In this document: positions 33,145 to 41,761 of the stretch, piece after piece
How the letters are laid out: each line of letters starts with the position of its first letter
Position numbering within the stretch: position 1 is the stretch's first letter
Assembly (NCBI GenBank): GCA_910585075.1
Contig: CAJUED010000005.1
Coordinates: 62,226-126,225, forward strand
Length of the DNA stretch: 64,000 nucleotides
Reading direction: 5' to 3'
Origin: an uncultured Lachnospiraceae bacterium
GTDB lineage: Bacteria; Bacillota; Clostridia; Lachnospirales; Lachnospiraceae
Notes under the pieces: model-generated
The model's input: the letters and a program-made list of their open reading frames with translations, nothing else
What the model was told of the DNA's origin: nothing
Database searches by the model: none
Made by a program: the position numbers and the translations under genes

Positions 33145-34605
33145 ATGATTAAATCATCAATAAATCCAATTCTGACATTGGATTATATGATAAACGAAGA
33201 TGAAAATAAAATTTTTGACCGAAAATCCGCACAATTAAAACCTTCCGATATCGCTGATGAGATATCTGCATATGCAAATGCAGATGGAGGAACGATAGTA
33301 TTTGGCATTAGTGATAAAACGCGGCGTTTGGAAGGAATTAATGCTGTTGGTGCGGAGAAAATTAACAATTTTATTAATGCGCCTATGGACTGTTGCAATC
33401 CGACCCCGGAATATCAGGAGGAATTCCTTGATATAGAAAATGTAGACGGACAGGCAGACAGATTGCTTTTGCTCCATATAAATCCAAGTGTGGACAGAGT
33501 TATCAGTACATCAAATGGTTCTGTATTTTTGCGTATTGGTGATCGGAAAAGAGAATTAAAAGGTGATGATTTAAGGAAATTGGAGTATAGTAAAGGTTCC
33601 AGACACTATGAGGATGAGCTAAATCATGATATTAGAATTACTGACCTGGACGGAGAACTGATACGACAATACAAGGAAATTCTTGGAAGCCCGGATATCC
33701 CTACGGAGCAATTACTTTTTTCAAGGGGATTTTTAAGAGAACAAAATGGAGAAAAATATTTAACGAATGCGGCCGTATTGCTTTTTGCTAAAAATGTCTA
33801 TCAATTTTATCCTAATTGCAGAATTCGTTTTATACGCTATGATGGAATATCAGCTGGTATTGGTACACAAATGAATATTATAAAAGATGCCAATATCGAA
33901 TATCCGATACTGAAAATAGTAGATGAAGCAAAAAAATTTATTGGGGCACAGTTGAGAGAGTTTACTTCACTGGATTCGAAAACGGGGATTTTTAAAACGG
34001 TAGACGAATATCCGCCATTTGCATGGGCGGAAGGGATTGTAAATGCGGTTGCACATCGTGAATATGCCATGACAGGTAAATATATCAAAGTGACAATGTA
34101 TGATGATAGGTTAGAAATAGAAAGTCCTGGAAAGCTTCCCAATATCGTGACCGTTGACAATATAAGAACAACCAATTTTTCAAGAAATCCACGAATGGCT
34201 CGTGTGCTGGCTGATTTTGGGATAGTAAAAGAGCTTAATGAAGGAGTCAAACGTATCTATGCTGATATGGAGAGTTTTTTCCTTGAAGCACCGGAATATT
34301 CGGAACCAAGTGGACAAACGGTAAAACTTGTCTTAAGAAATAATATTGTTGCAAGAACAACAAGGCAAACTGAATTTGCCGAAAAGAAAATGGTGGAATA
34401 TTGGGATAAATTAGATACGGTTGAAAGAGATATTGTAATAATTATGGGGAGCAGAAGCCATATTACTGCAACAGAATTATCGACGATGGTAAATAAGACC
34501 AGAAGAACGATCAATAAAAAAATAAACCACTTGTCAGAACTGGGAATTTTAAAAATGAATGGAAATAAACATGATCCTGCTTTGACATATTCATTGAATA
34601 TATAG
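33145..34605 (+). CDS. AlbA_2 (Schlafen-type) / HATPase / winged-helix protein, COG2865-like
   Basis: 486 residues, SD GAGGGG. Residues ~15-150: AlbA_2 (Schlafen core) domain, with ENKIFDRKSAQLKPSDIADEISAYANADGGTIVFGISD and VFLRIGDRKRELKGDDL. Residues ~180-390: the COG2865 region with a GHKL-like ATP fold (FAWAEGIVNAVAHREYAMTGKYIKVTMYDDRLEIESPGKLP; NPRMARVLADFGIVKELNEGVKRI). C-terminus: winged helix (ITATELSTMVNKTRRTINKKINHLSELGIL). Such proteins are often labelled transcriptional regulators or RecG-like; Schlafen domains also act as tRNA or DNA nucleases. It shares the transcript of the NACHT gene, so it is either its regulator or a second component. Moderate A+T-richness. Confidence 0.82.
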   Translation: MIKSSINPILTLDYMINEDENKIFDRKSAQLKPSDIADEISAYANADGGTIVFGISDKTRRLEGINAVGAEKINNFINAPMDCCNPTPEYQEEFLDIENVDGQADRLLLLHINPSVDRVISTSNGSVFLRIGDRKRELKGDDLRKLEYSKGSRHYEDELNHDIRITDLDGELIRQYKEILGSPDIPTEQLLFSRGFLREQNGEKYLTNAAVLLFAKNVYQFYPNCRIRFIRYDGISAGIGTQMNIIKDANIEYPILKIVDEAKKFIGAQLREFTSLDSKTGIFKTVDEYPPFAWAEGIVNAVAHREYAMTGKYIKVTMYDDRLEIESPGKLPNIVTVDNIRTTNFSRNPRMARVLADFGIVKELNEGVKRIYADMESFFLEAPEYSEPSGQTVKLVLRNNIVARTTRQTEFAEKKMVEYWDKLDTVERDIVIIMGSRSHITATELSTMVNKTRRTINKKINHLSELGILKMNGNKHDPALTYSLNI

Positions 34606-34644
34606 TTCGCAGTAAATTCGCAGTAGTTCGCAGTAGTTCGCAGT
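34606..34644 (+). repeat. Four phased TTCGCAGT direct repeats
   Basis: TTCGCAGT at 34606, 34617, 34627 and 34637, i.e. spaced 11, 10 and 10 bases, one helical turn. They begin at the base after the stop codon of the AlbA/HATPase gene. Such phased short repeats are typical of multimeric protein binding sites. Confidence 0.7.
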
Positions 34645-34874
34645 TGCATTAGGAAATAATCGAGACAGGTATTTAGGCCTCTCTTTTTCGTGCAAAAATT
34701 GAGAGGAAAGAAATTGAAAAATGATTTAGAATGAAAATAGTCAAGAACGGTGCATAAAGCATTTCAGACGGGCTAAGGAAGAACATCGGGAAATATCCTG
34801 CAGGCAGGTGTTTTATCTGAGCTTGTGTTGACGTAAACGTAAATATTGCCACAGGAGGCAGGAAAGGAAGCAAT

Positions 34875-35726
34875 ATGGAATGGATTGAAAGATTAAACAG
34901 TGCAATCGATTATATTGAGGAGCATTTGACGGAAGAAATTGATTATGAGCAGCTCGGCAGAATAGCTTGCTGTTCTACCTTTCATTTTCAGAGAATGTTT
35001 GCTTATATGGCGGGGGTTCCTTTATCCGAATATATCCGCAGAAGAAAAATGTCCCTGGCCGCCGTGGATTTACAGGGAGGCGGGATGAAAATCATTGATG
35101 TGGCGGGAAAATATGGATACAGCTCGCCCACTGCCTTTAACAGGGCCTTTCAGTCCGTCCATGGGGTCGCCCCATCTGTTGTGAAAAACGAAGGGGTATC
35201 TGTAAAATCCTTTCCGCCTGTGGCTTTTAAACTGACTGTGAAGGGAGTAGAAGAAATGGAATACCGGATTGAAACAAAGGATGCCTTCCGCATTGTAGGG
35301 GTATCTGTGCCGCTAGACAAAGACATTGAGAAGAACTTTGCAGTGATTCCTTCTAAATGGCAGGAAATATCCATGAACGGGACGTTGCAGAAGCTGGCGG
35401 GAATGATGGATGCGCCGCCCATGGGAGTACTGGGGGTCAGTACCTGTAATGACACGGAGCCATGGAGATATTATATTGCGGTATCGTCGTCAGGAGACAG
35501 CGGCGGCTTCGAGGAATATACTGTGCCCGGCGCTACCTGGGCGATTTTTGCAGGGGCGGGGACGAACCAGTCCATACAGGAGCTGGAGCGGCGTATCGTA
35601 ACGGAGTGGCTGCCTACCTCGGGATATGAATATGGGGATGCCCCTGATATTGAGGTTTATATAAACCCTGACCCGGAGAATGCGCAGTATGAGGTATGGA
35701 TACCTGTGGTGAGGAGACAGGCGTAA
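34875..35726 (+). CDS. AraC regulator with GyrI-like effector-binding domain
   Basis: 283 residues. Residues ~5-105: AraC double helix-turn-helix placed N-terminally (LNSAIDYIEEHLTEEIDYEQLGRIACCSTFHFQRMFAYMAG; IIDVAGKYGYSSPTAFNRAFQSVHGVAPS). Residues ~125-283: GyrI-like (AraC_E_bind) domain (IVGVSVPLDKDIEKNFAVIPSKW ... YTVPGATWAIFAGAG ... YEYGDAPDIEVYINPD). Proteins of this build (Rob/SoxS-like, BmrR-like sensor) often respond to amphipathic drugs. SD GGAGG-type site precedes. No obvious target operon is next to it. G+C returns to the local average, marking the right border of the A+T-rich insert. Confidence 0.93.
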   Translation: MEWIERLNSAIDYIEEHLTEEIDYEQLGRIACCSTFHFQRMFAYMAGVPLSEYIRRRKMSLAAVDLQGGGMKIIDVAGKYGYSSPTAFNRAFQSVHGVAPSVVKNEGVSVKSFPPVAFKLTVKGVEEMEYRIETKDAFRIVGVSVPLDKDIEKNFAVIPSKWQEISMNGTLQKLAGMMDAPPMGVLGVSTCNDTEPWRYYIAVSSSGDSGGFEEYTVPGATWAIFAGAGTNQSIQELERRIVTEWLPTSGYEYGDAPDIEVYINPDPENAQYEVWIPVVRRQA

Positions 35727-35947
35727 GGACAGTTCCAAAATAATGATGACAAAGACAGCGTGGCAGTATGACAAAAGCATACGGTGAAAAAATTGTGGAA
35801 AATGTCTTTTGATTATCGGCCGAGAAAGAATTATAATATTTATTAGAAATGAAATAGTGCAATGAACGACACATGTAGCGTACGGCGTGTAAATCTGATT
35901 ACGGTACGGATGCTACATGTATTTTATGCTGAAGGAAGGCCTTGGGC

Positions 35948-36109
35948 ATGGTTATGCAAAGAAAATGGTTCAGGAGGAGGTCGGCCGGACTGGACAGAAA
36001 TAAAGTACAATACAAAATTCTGAAAGAGATAGAACGGGAAGACGGTTCCATTTTAATGGAAATAAAGAAGCAGTATAATGCGTCTCCTGTAGGGGAATAT
36101 TTGAAATAA
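35948..36109 (+). CDS. Small basic peptide of unknown function
   Basis: 53 codons with SD GAAGGAAGG before the ATG. Sequence is Lys/Arg/Glu-rich (RKWFRRRS near the start, LKEIEREDGSILMEIKKQ in the middle) and ends NASPVGEYLK. Immediately before and out of frame, the string LGHGYAKKMVQ resembles the acetyl-CoA loop of a GNAT acetyltransferase, so this could instead be debris of one. A terminator follows 14 bases later, which supports a transcribed unit. Confidence 0.4.
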   Translation: MVMQRKWFRRRSAGLDRNKVQYKILKEIEREDGSILMEIKKQYNASPVGEYLK

Positions 36110-36123
36110 TATTGCTTATGAAT

Positions 36124-36160
36124 AACCTGGATTGCAAAGTAGCAGTCCAGGTTGTTTTGT
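36124..36160 (+). terminator. Intrinsic terminator
   Basis: 12-bp stem AACCTGGATTGC (36124-36135) / GCAGTCCAGGTT (36142-36153) with one G-T pair, 6-base loop, then GTTTTGT. Confidence 0.8.
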
Positions 36161-36315
36161 ATCCTGTAATTTAAGGGATATATTTCTGATAATTATCGGG
36201 TCTGGACATTACAACATAAAAGTGATATATAATGCTGTAAACACTGTAAACAGTATAATCATGCCAAAAGGAAAATGGGAAATATAAGGTAATGATGCAG
36301 ATGGGAGTCAGTTAT

Positions 36316-37137
36316 ATGGATCAGGAAGAAAGACTTGATTATTTAGTGGAAAAGTTTAAAGAGGATTCTGCAAAGTATCGAAATATGGCAGTGCCAGGGA
36401 GCCGGGAAGACAGACGGACGATGCTGCGGGCACTTATGAACATCCGTATGCCCGGGGAGATGAGGGAGGAAGTCCTTCAAATACAGGATGAATATCTGCA
36501 GGAGAGAGCAAAGGAAAAGGGTGTGGTGACGCTTTCGGATATACCGACTGTGTCCGCGGCATTAAAAAGTAGTCATCGGCATGGCGATAAGATATCTATT
36601 TGGCAGGGAGATATCACAAGGCTTAAAACCGGAGCAATTGTAAACGCCGCAAATTCCCAGATGCTGGGATGCTTTGTACCGATGCATACATGTATAGATA
36701 ATTGCATCCATACATTTGCAGGGGTGCAGCTTCGCAGTGAATGTAATCGGTATATGAACAGAATGCGGAAAAAATACGGGAAGAATTACGAAGAACCTAC
36801 AGGGGAAGCCTTCTTGACAGATGGATACAATCTTCCGGCCCGGTATGTAATTCATACGGTAGGCCCGATTGTGGAAACCAGAGTCAGAGACAGGAACAGG
36901 AATGATTTGAGGAAATGTTATGAGAGCATCATGGAATGCTGCGTGGAACATGATATCAGAAGCGTGGCCTTTTGCTGTATATCAACGGGGGTTTTTCATT
37001 TCCCAAATGAAGAAGCATCGCAGATTGCGGTGGATACCGTGTCCGAATTTCTGGATCATCATGGCCCATTCTTTGACAGGGTAATCTTTAATGTTTATAA
37101 GGATTCCGACAAAGAAATTTATGAGGAGCTTTTTTAG
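36316..37137 (+). CDS. Zinc-type macrodomain protein (protein-ADP-ribose hydrolase)
   Basis: About 273 residues. An N-terminal ~80-residue helical extension precedes a macrodomain. Diagnostic segments are QGDITRLKTGAIVNAANSQMLGCF (ADP-ribose binding), then HTCIDNCIHTFAGVQLRSEC with His and Cys residues that bind catalytic zinc in this subclass, GEAFLTDGYNLPARYVIHTVGP, and STGVFHFPNEEA. These enzymes remove ADP-ribose from proteins or nucleic acids and are often found with SirTM sirtuins or lipoylation genes; no partner is adjacent here. GGGAG 8 bases before 36316 supports that ATG over the ones at 36292. Confidence 0.9.
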   Translation: MDQEERLDYLVEKFKEDSAKYRNMAVPGSREDRRTMLRALMNIRMPGEMREEVLQIQDEYLQERAKEKGVVTLSDIPTVSAALKSSHRHGDKISIWQGDITRLKTGAIVNAANSQMLGCFVPMHTCIDNCIHTFAGVQLRSECNRYMNRMRKKYGKNYEEPTGEAFLTDGYNLPARYVIHTVGPIVETRVRDRNRNDLRKCYESIMECCVEHDIRSVAFCCISTGVFHFPNEEASQIAVDTVSEFLDHHGPFFDRVIFNVYKDSDKEIYEELF

Positions 37138-37145
37138 TTGCTATA

Positions 37146-37361
37146 ATGAAAAGCAAGCATAAAAGGCTGTTCATATCCGTGATAAACGATATTTTCGGAA
37201 AGGAGCTGGTGAATGTTATGGACGGTACGATAATTGAGACAGAGTCAGAAAAAAGGATGCAACGGAGAATGCAGCAGGGGCAGGCAAAGATGATTGTTGA
37301 AATGGGACAGGAAGAAGGGCAGGGGATTTCCCCTTTCCGGAATGCATATTGCTGCGCATAG
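37146..37361 (+). pseudogene. Possible remnant reading frame (71 codons)
   Basis: No ribosome binding site at 37146; a decent AAAGGAG stands before an internal ATG at 37218. Text such as LFISVINDIFGKELVNVMD and ESEKRMQRRMQQGQ resembles pieces of Rpn-type (PD-(D/E)XK) transposase-like nucleases, but most of such a protein is missing, so this is probably debris. On the other strand, 37330-37490 reads as an open fragment (containing HILYFYCSNEDFNRIYR) with no start, suggesting a second gene remnant. Both calls are weak. Confidence 0.35.
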
Positions 37362-37500
37362 TCCAGGTCATGGCACGGTAGATGCGGTTAAAATCTTCAT
37401 TGGAACAGTAGAAATATAAAATGTGGGAGGTATCGGTGGGGTAATTGACGTTTCGGTCAGCTTCTTCATATATTACAAGAAAAAGACAATGAGACTGTAA

Positions 37501-39201
37501 ATGACAAATCAGGAAAAAATCATTTCAAATAATTATTACGACATAGTGGCGGATTACACCTTACCGGAAAAGCTGTGGGGCTCTCTGCAGGACTTTGTCT
37601 ATCAGCCGGTGAGCGGGGAAACAGGAATTGTTTACGCCAACCGCAGGGAAGTGATTCCCCTGACGGTAAGTGACTTTACTTATCAGGCGATTCCCAAGCT
37701 GTACGGTCTGATGCAGCAGGAGTCTTTTGACCCTACCCCCTTAATCCGCAGCGGAATTACCCTGGTGCAGGGAGGCTCCCTTAACTTGACCGGTAAGGGG
37801 GTGGTTATCGGATTTTTGGATACGGGGATACGCTATGATGAGGACGTGTTTAGAAATCCGGACGGTTCTACACGCATTCTTGGCATCTGGGATCAGAACA
37901 TACAGACAGGCACGCCTCCCGATGGCATTCTTTATGGAACGGAGTACAAAAAAGAGGTCATTGACCGGGCCCTGCAGAGCGAAAATCCAAGGGAGATAGT
38001 GCCAAGCTATGATGAAAACGGACACGGCACGGCTCTTGCCAGTGTGGCGGCGGGAAGCAGCCTTGGAAACGGCCTTGACTTTTTGGGTGCGGCGCCACAA
38101 GCGGATATCGTGATGGTAAAGCTGAAGGAGGCAAAGCAGTATCTGCGGGAGTTTTTTCTGGTGCCTGATGATGTACCCGCTTATGCGGAAAGCGACATAC
38201 TGGTGGCCATTAAATATCTGGAAAGCTATGCCGTATCCCTGCTAAAACCTCTGGTCATCTGCTTCGGCCTTGGCACAAATATGGGGGATCACAACGGTCA
38301 CAATCTGTTGGCAGGCTATTTGAATGTGATTGCAACCAAACGCAGCAGAGCGGTGATGGTGTGCGGCGGAAATGAAGGTAACAGCTCCCACCATTATGAG
38401 GGAACTTCCATAGAGGGACTTACGGAAACCATTGACAATGTGGAGATTCGGGTGGATGGCAACACGAGAGGATTCACGGCGGAGCTTTGGGGAAATGTAC
38501 CGGCTAAGCATGCCATATCCATACGCACGCCGGGGGGAGAGGTCACTTCCCGGGTGGATTTCAGGGACCAGAGCAGAAGGGAATTTTCCTTTGTGTTCGA
38601 GAGGACAAAGATTGAGGTGGATCATATTCTGGTGGAGCAGAGCTCCGGTGAGGAACTGATTTTTTTCAGGTTTATCGACCCCACGCCGGGGGTGTGGACG
38701 ATTCAGGTCACCATCAGCGGAAATACCACAGGCAGTACCTTTAATCTGTGGCTTCCATTGACAGACTTTTTGCAAAGCGATACTTATTTCTTAAGGCCCT
38801 ATCCATACGGGACATTGACTGAACCGGGCAATGCCCGTGAGGTGATCACCACCACCACTTACAATGACGAAAACGGAAGCTTCTGGGCCAGCTCCGGACG
38901 GGGATATACCAGGATAGGACGCATCAAACCGGATATCTGTTCTCCCGGCGTGAATATCAGCACGGTGCTGGGCAGGAGAACAGGCTCCAGCATGGCGGTG
39001 GCCCTGGCCTCCGGCGCTGCAGCACAGTTTTTGCAGTGGGCAGTGGTTGAGGGCAACCGGCCCAGAGTGGAGAGCAGGGAGTTGAAAAACTATCTGATAC
39101 GGGGGGCCTTCCGGTCACCGGAGGGGGACTACCCAAACCGGGAATTTGGCTACGGTCGTTTGGACATAGCGGGCACTTTTAACGTGCTGGCCGGTGTATA
39201 A
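37501..39201 (+). CDS. S8 family subtilisin-like serine protease (Csp-like)
   Basis: 566 residues with no signal peptide. Catalytic triad intact: Asp107 (GFLDTGI), His175 (NGHGTALASV) and Ser497 in TGSSMA (usual GTSMA), plus the oxyanion Asn in GGNEGNSSHH. A ~150-residue insertion between the oxyanion and Ser regions is typical of the clostridial Csp/CspB-like subtilases, some of which process SleC during spore germination; many Lachnospiraceae carry several paralogues of unclear role. The start lacks a clear ribosome binding site. Position after gene debris and before an isolated terminator suggests it is monocistronic. Confidence 0.9.
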   Translation: MTNQEKIISNNYYDIVADYTLPEKLWGSLQDFVYQPVSGETGIVYANRREVIPLTVSDFTYQAIPKLYGLMQQESFDPTPLIRSGITLVQGGSLNLTGKGVVIGFLDTGIRYDEDVFRNPDGSTRILGIWDQNIQTGTPPDGILYGTEYKKEVIDRALQSENPREIVPSYDENGHGTALASVAAGSSLGNGLDFLGAAPQADIVMVKLKEAKQYLREFFLVPDDVPAYAESDILVAIKYLESYAVSLLKPLVICFGLGTNMGDHNGHNLLAGYLNVIATKRSRAVMVCGGNEGNSSHHYEGTSIEGLTETIDNVEIRVDGNTRGFTAELWGNVPAKHAISIRTPGGEVTSRVDFRDQSRREFSFVFERTKIEVDHILVEQSSGEELIFFRFIDPTPGVWTIQVTISGNTTGSTFNLWLPLTDFLQSDTYFLRPYPYGTLTEPGNAREVITTTTYNDENGSFWASSGRGYTRIGRIKPDICSPGVNISTVLGRRTGSSMAVALASGAAAQFLQWAVVEGNRPRVESRELKNYLIRGAFRSPEGDYPNREFGYGRLDIAGTFNVLAGV

Positions 39202-39275
39202 AGAAAATCAGCAACAAAAATGGTAGAATATGTAAAATGCTTTTTAGGCATGGGTAAGCTATAAAAACAGAGTAT

Positions 39276-39304
39276 TTGATATATATCAGGTATATTACTA
39301 TAAT
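39276..39304 (+). promoter_or_regulatory. Promoter upstream of the MATE gene
   Basis: TTGATA (39276-39281), exactly 17 bases, TATAAT (39299-39304). The hairpin 39305-39349 starts at the base after the -10 box. Confidence 0.7.
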
Positions 39305-39357
39305 GTAAGTGCAGGGACGGAAGCAGACCGCTTCAAAAACCGCACTTACTTTTTTTA
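39305..39357 (+). terminator. Hairpin with T-run downstream of a promoter
   Basis: Outer arms GTAAGTGC (39305-39312) / GCACTTAC (39342-39349), inner GAAGC (39320-39324) / GCTTC (39330-39334), then seven T. It terminates the subtilase transcript, or acts as an attenuator for transcripts from the promoter just before it. Confidence 0.75.
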
Positions 39358-39415
39358 TAAACCGATTCACATTTGATAATAAGCTGACAGGTTCAAAGCG
39401 GAAAGGAATGGTAAA

Positions 39416-40756
39416 ATGAGCGAGAATAAGTTATTTTCCAATCAAGATTTAAAAAGAATGATTACACCTTTGTTTTTGGAGCAGCTCCTTGTGATGTTTG
39501 TGGGGCTTGCGGATACGCTGGTCATCAGTTATGCAGGGGAGGCGGCCGTATCGGGGGTATCTTTAGTCAATCAGTTTAATACCATATTTATCTATCTGTT
39601 TACTGCACTTGCCTCCGGCGGGGCTGTTGTGATCAGCCAGTATATCGGCGGAGGGAAAAAAGACCATGCGGGGGAATCCGCAAGCCAGCTTTTACTGTTT
39701 TCCACTATATTTTCAGTTCTCCTTGGGGCAGCGGTGCTGATCGGCAATGAAGCAATGCTGCGTCTGCTGTTTGGAAAAGTGGAGCCGTCTGTCATGGAGG
39801 CATGCATTACATACCTGAGAATTTCGGCTTATTCTTATCCGGCACTTGCCATCTATAATGCGGGAGCGGCCGTTTACCGAAGCCTTGGCAAAACAAACGT
39901 GACCATGTATATATCGGTAGCAGCCAATGTGATAAATGTTATTGGCAATCTGATTGGTGTCTTCCTCTTACGGGCAGGCGTAGCGGGGGTGGCATGGCCG
40001 TCCTTCATTGCCCGGGTATTTTCAGCAGTAGTCATCACATTTCTCTGTTTCCGAGAGGAGAACGGGGTAGTGTACCGGAAAAAATGGATTTTGAACCGGA
40101 ACGGCAGTCTGATGAAAAGTATTTTGAATGTAGCCGTACCAAACGGTATAGAAAACGGGATTTTCCAGCTTGTGAAAGTGGCGCTGAGCAGTATCGTGGC
40201 GCTGTTCGGCACTTACCAGATTGCCGCAAACGGTGTGGCGCAGAGTATATGGTCACTGGCAGCTTTGGCGGGCGTTGCAATGGGGCCTGTATTTATCACC
40301 GTGATTGGTCAATGTATGGGAAATGGAAATATCGAAGCGGCGGAACATTATCTCAGGAAACTTACAAAGCTGACGCTTTTGATTTCAACAGCGTGGAATT
40401 TTTTTATCTTTATTCTTACTCCGGCATTTTTACATTTTTACGCACTGGAGCCGGAAACGAAACGGCTTGTAGTCCTGCTGGTGCTGATTCACAACGTGTT
40501 TAATGCTGCGGCATTTCCTTTTTCCGGAGCCCTCAGCAATGGGCTTCGGGCGGCAGGAGATGTGAAATTTACCATGTATGTTTCCGTAATTTCAACGGTC
40601 GCGGTGCGTTTGCTCCTGTCCTATCTTCTGGGAATTACCCTGCAGATGGGTGTGATTGGAATTGCCGTTGCCATGGTATGCGACTGGATAGTTCGGGCAG
40701 TACTGTTTATATGGAGAGAGAGGAGCGGTAAGTGGAAAGCTTTTCATGTGATTTAA
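39416..40756 (+). CDS. MATE family multidrug/metabolite exporter
   Basis: 446 residues, about 12 membrane helices in two related halves. N-terminal MATE pattern: LKRMITPLFLEQLLVMFVGLADTLVISYAGEAAVSGVSLVNQ; the second half begins MKSILNVAVPNGIENGIFQLVKVALSSIVALFGTYQIAANGVAQ. It exports cationic or amphipathic compounds in exchange for Na+ or H+. A LysR gene follows on the same strand with its own candidate promoter and may regulate it. Confidence 0.92.
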   Translation: MSENKLFSNQDLKRMITPLFLEQLLVMFVGLADTLVISYAGEAAVSGVSLVNQFNTIFIYLFTALASGGAVVISQYIGGGKKDHAGESASQLLLFSTIFSVLLGAAVLIGNEAMLRLLFGKVEPSVMEACITYLRISAYSYPALAIYNAGAAVYRSLGKTNVTMYISVAANVINVIGNLIGVFLLRAGVAGVAWPSFIARVFSAVVITFLCFREENGVVYRKKWILNRNGSLMKSILNVAVPNGIENGIFQLVKVALSSIVALFGTYQIAANGVAQSIWSLAALAGVAMGPVFITVIGQCMGNGNIEAAEHYLRKLTKLTLLISTAWNFFIFILTPAFLHFYALEPETKRLVVLLVLIHNVFNAAAFPFSGALSNGLRAAGDVKFTMYVSVISTVAVRLLLSYLLGITLQMGVIGIAVAMVCDWIVRAVLFIWRERSGKWKAFHVI

Positions 40757-40775
40757 AAATGTTCTGTAAAATCCG

Positions 40776-40805
40776 TTGAAACTTAGGGGACTTTTTTGCT
40801 AATAT
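40776..40805 (+). promoter_or_regulatory. Candidate promoter of the LysR gene
   Basis: TTGAAA (40776-40781), 18-base spacer, TAATAT (40800-40805); start codon at 40856. Confidence 0.4.
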
Positions 40806-40855
40806 TGTTTTATAAAAGTTCCCTGCATAAAGTTATAAAAACGGAGGATTCCACT

Positions 40856-41734
40856 ATGCTCAGACAGATAAAATATTTTCAGGCGGTAGTAAAGCACAAT
40901 AATTTCTCAGAGGCAGCTTTTGAGTGCAATATTTCACAGTCCGCCATATCTCAGCAGATACAGGCACTGGAAAGGGATTTGGGCTTTCAGCTGCTGGAAC
41001 GGAAAAAGCGGAAGTTTGAACTAACGCCTGCCGGAGAATTCTTTTATAAAAAAAGCCTTGTGCTGACTGCCGATTATGAGCAGATTGTCCGGGAGGCCGC
41101 AAGGCTTGCAGGCGGGGAACAGGAATGTTTAAAGGTTGGATTCCTGCGCTGCTACGGCGGACAGGAATTCCACCTTGCCCTGGAGGAATTTACGGAAAAA
41201 TACCCCGATATTCCGGTGAAAGTTTTTTACGGCAACCATGACGAGCTGTATCACATGCTTTTAAAAGGCGAGGTGGACCTGGCGCTTAATGACCAGCGCA
41301 GGGCATTTTCCGATGAATTTATGAACGTGCTCCTTGCGTCCTCTGTGATGCATATAGAGATTGCCGGCAGGAATCCGATATCCTCTTTAGATAAAGTTGC
41401 CGTGCAGGAATTAAAAAATATTCCGTGCATCATTGTGTCCTCGGAAGCGGAAAAAGAGACGGAAGCTGAGTTCTACCATACAATTATCGGTCTGCAGGGG
41501 GAAAAGCTGTTTGCCGAAAACATGGAAGAAGCGCGGCTGCTTGTTATCAGCGGAAAAGGATTTATGCCAAGCCTGGGGACGCCTATGGAAGGCAGCCTGG
41601 CAAATATTGTGAGGATTCCATTATATCGCGGCGACGAGCCTATCAGGCGGAATTATTGCGCTTTTTGGTTAAAAGAAAAAGCAAAGAAAATATCGGAGGA
41701 GTTTGCGGAAATTTTGCAACATAAGTTTGAATGA
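40856..41734 (+). CDS. LysR family transcriptional regulator
   Basis: 292 residues, SD GGAGG then ATG at 40856 (the longer frame from 40796 has no site). Residues 1-60: LysR winged helix, LRQIKYFQAVVKHNNFSEAAFECNISQSAISQQIQALERDLG. Residues ~90-290: the co-inducer binding domain, with LKVGFLRCYGGQEFHLALEEFTEKYPDIPVKVFYGNHDEL. It probably regulates the MATE exporter just upstream, though same-strand order is less usual than divergence for LysR regulators. Confidence 0.93.
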   Translation: MLRQIKYFQAVVKHNNFSEAAFECNISQSAISQQIQALERDLGFQLLERKKRKFELTPAGEFFYKKSLVLTADYEQIVREAARLAGGEQECLKVGFLRCYGGQEFHLALEEFTEKYPDIPVKVFYGNHDELYHMLLKGEVDLALNDQRRAFSDEFMNVLLASSVMHIEIAGRNPISSLDKVAVQELKNIPCIIVSSEAEKETEAEFYHTIIGLQGEKLFAENMEEARLLVISGKGFMPSLGTPMEGSLANIVRIPLYRGDEPIRRNYCAFWLKEKAKKISEEFAEILQHKFE

Positions 41735-41761
41735 AGATTAAAGCTTTGCGTGGAGGCCGGG

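Noticed and set aside
36316..37137. Macrodomain as part of the NACHT defence operon
   Set aside because: Separated by an AraC gene, a terminator and more than 1.7 kb, with normal base composition; no evidence of co-transcription.
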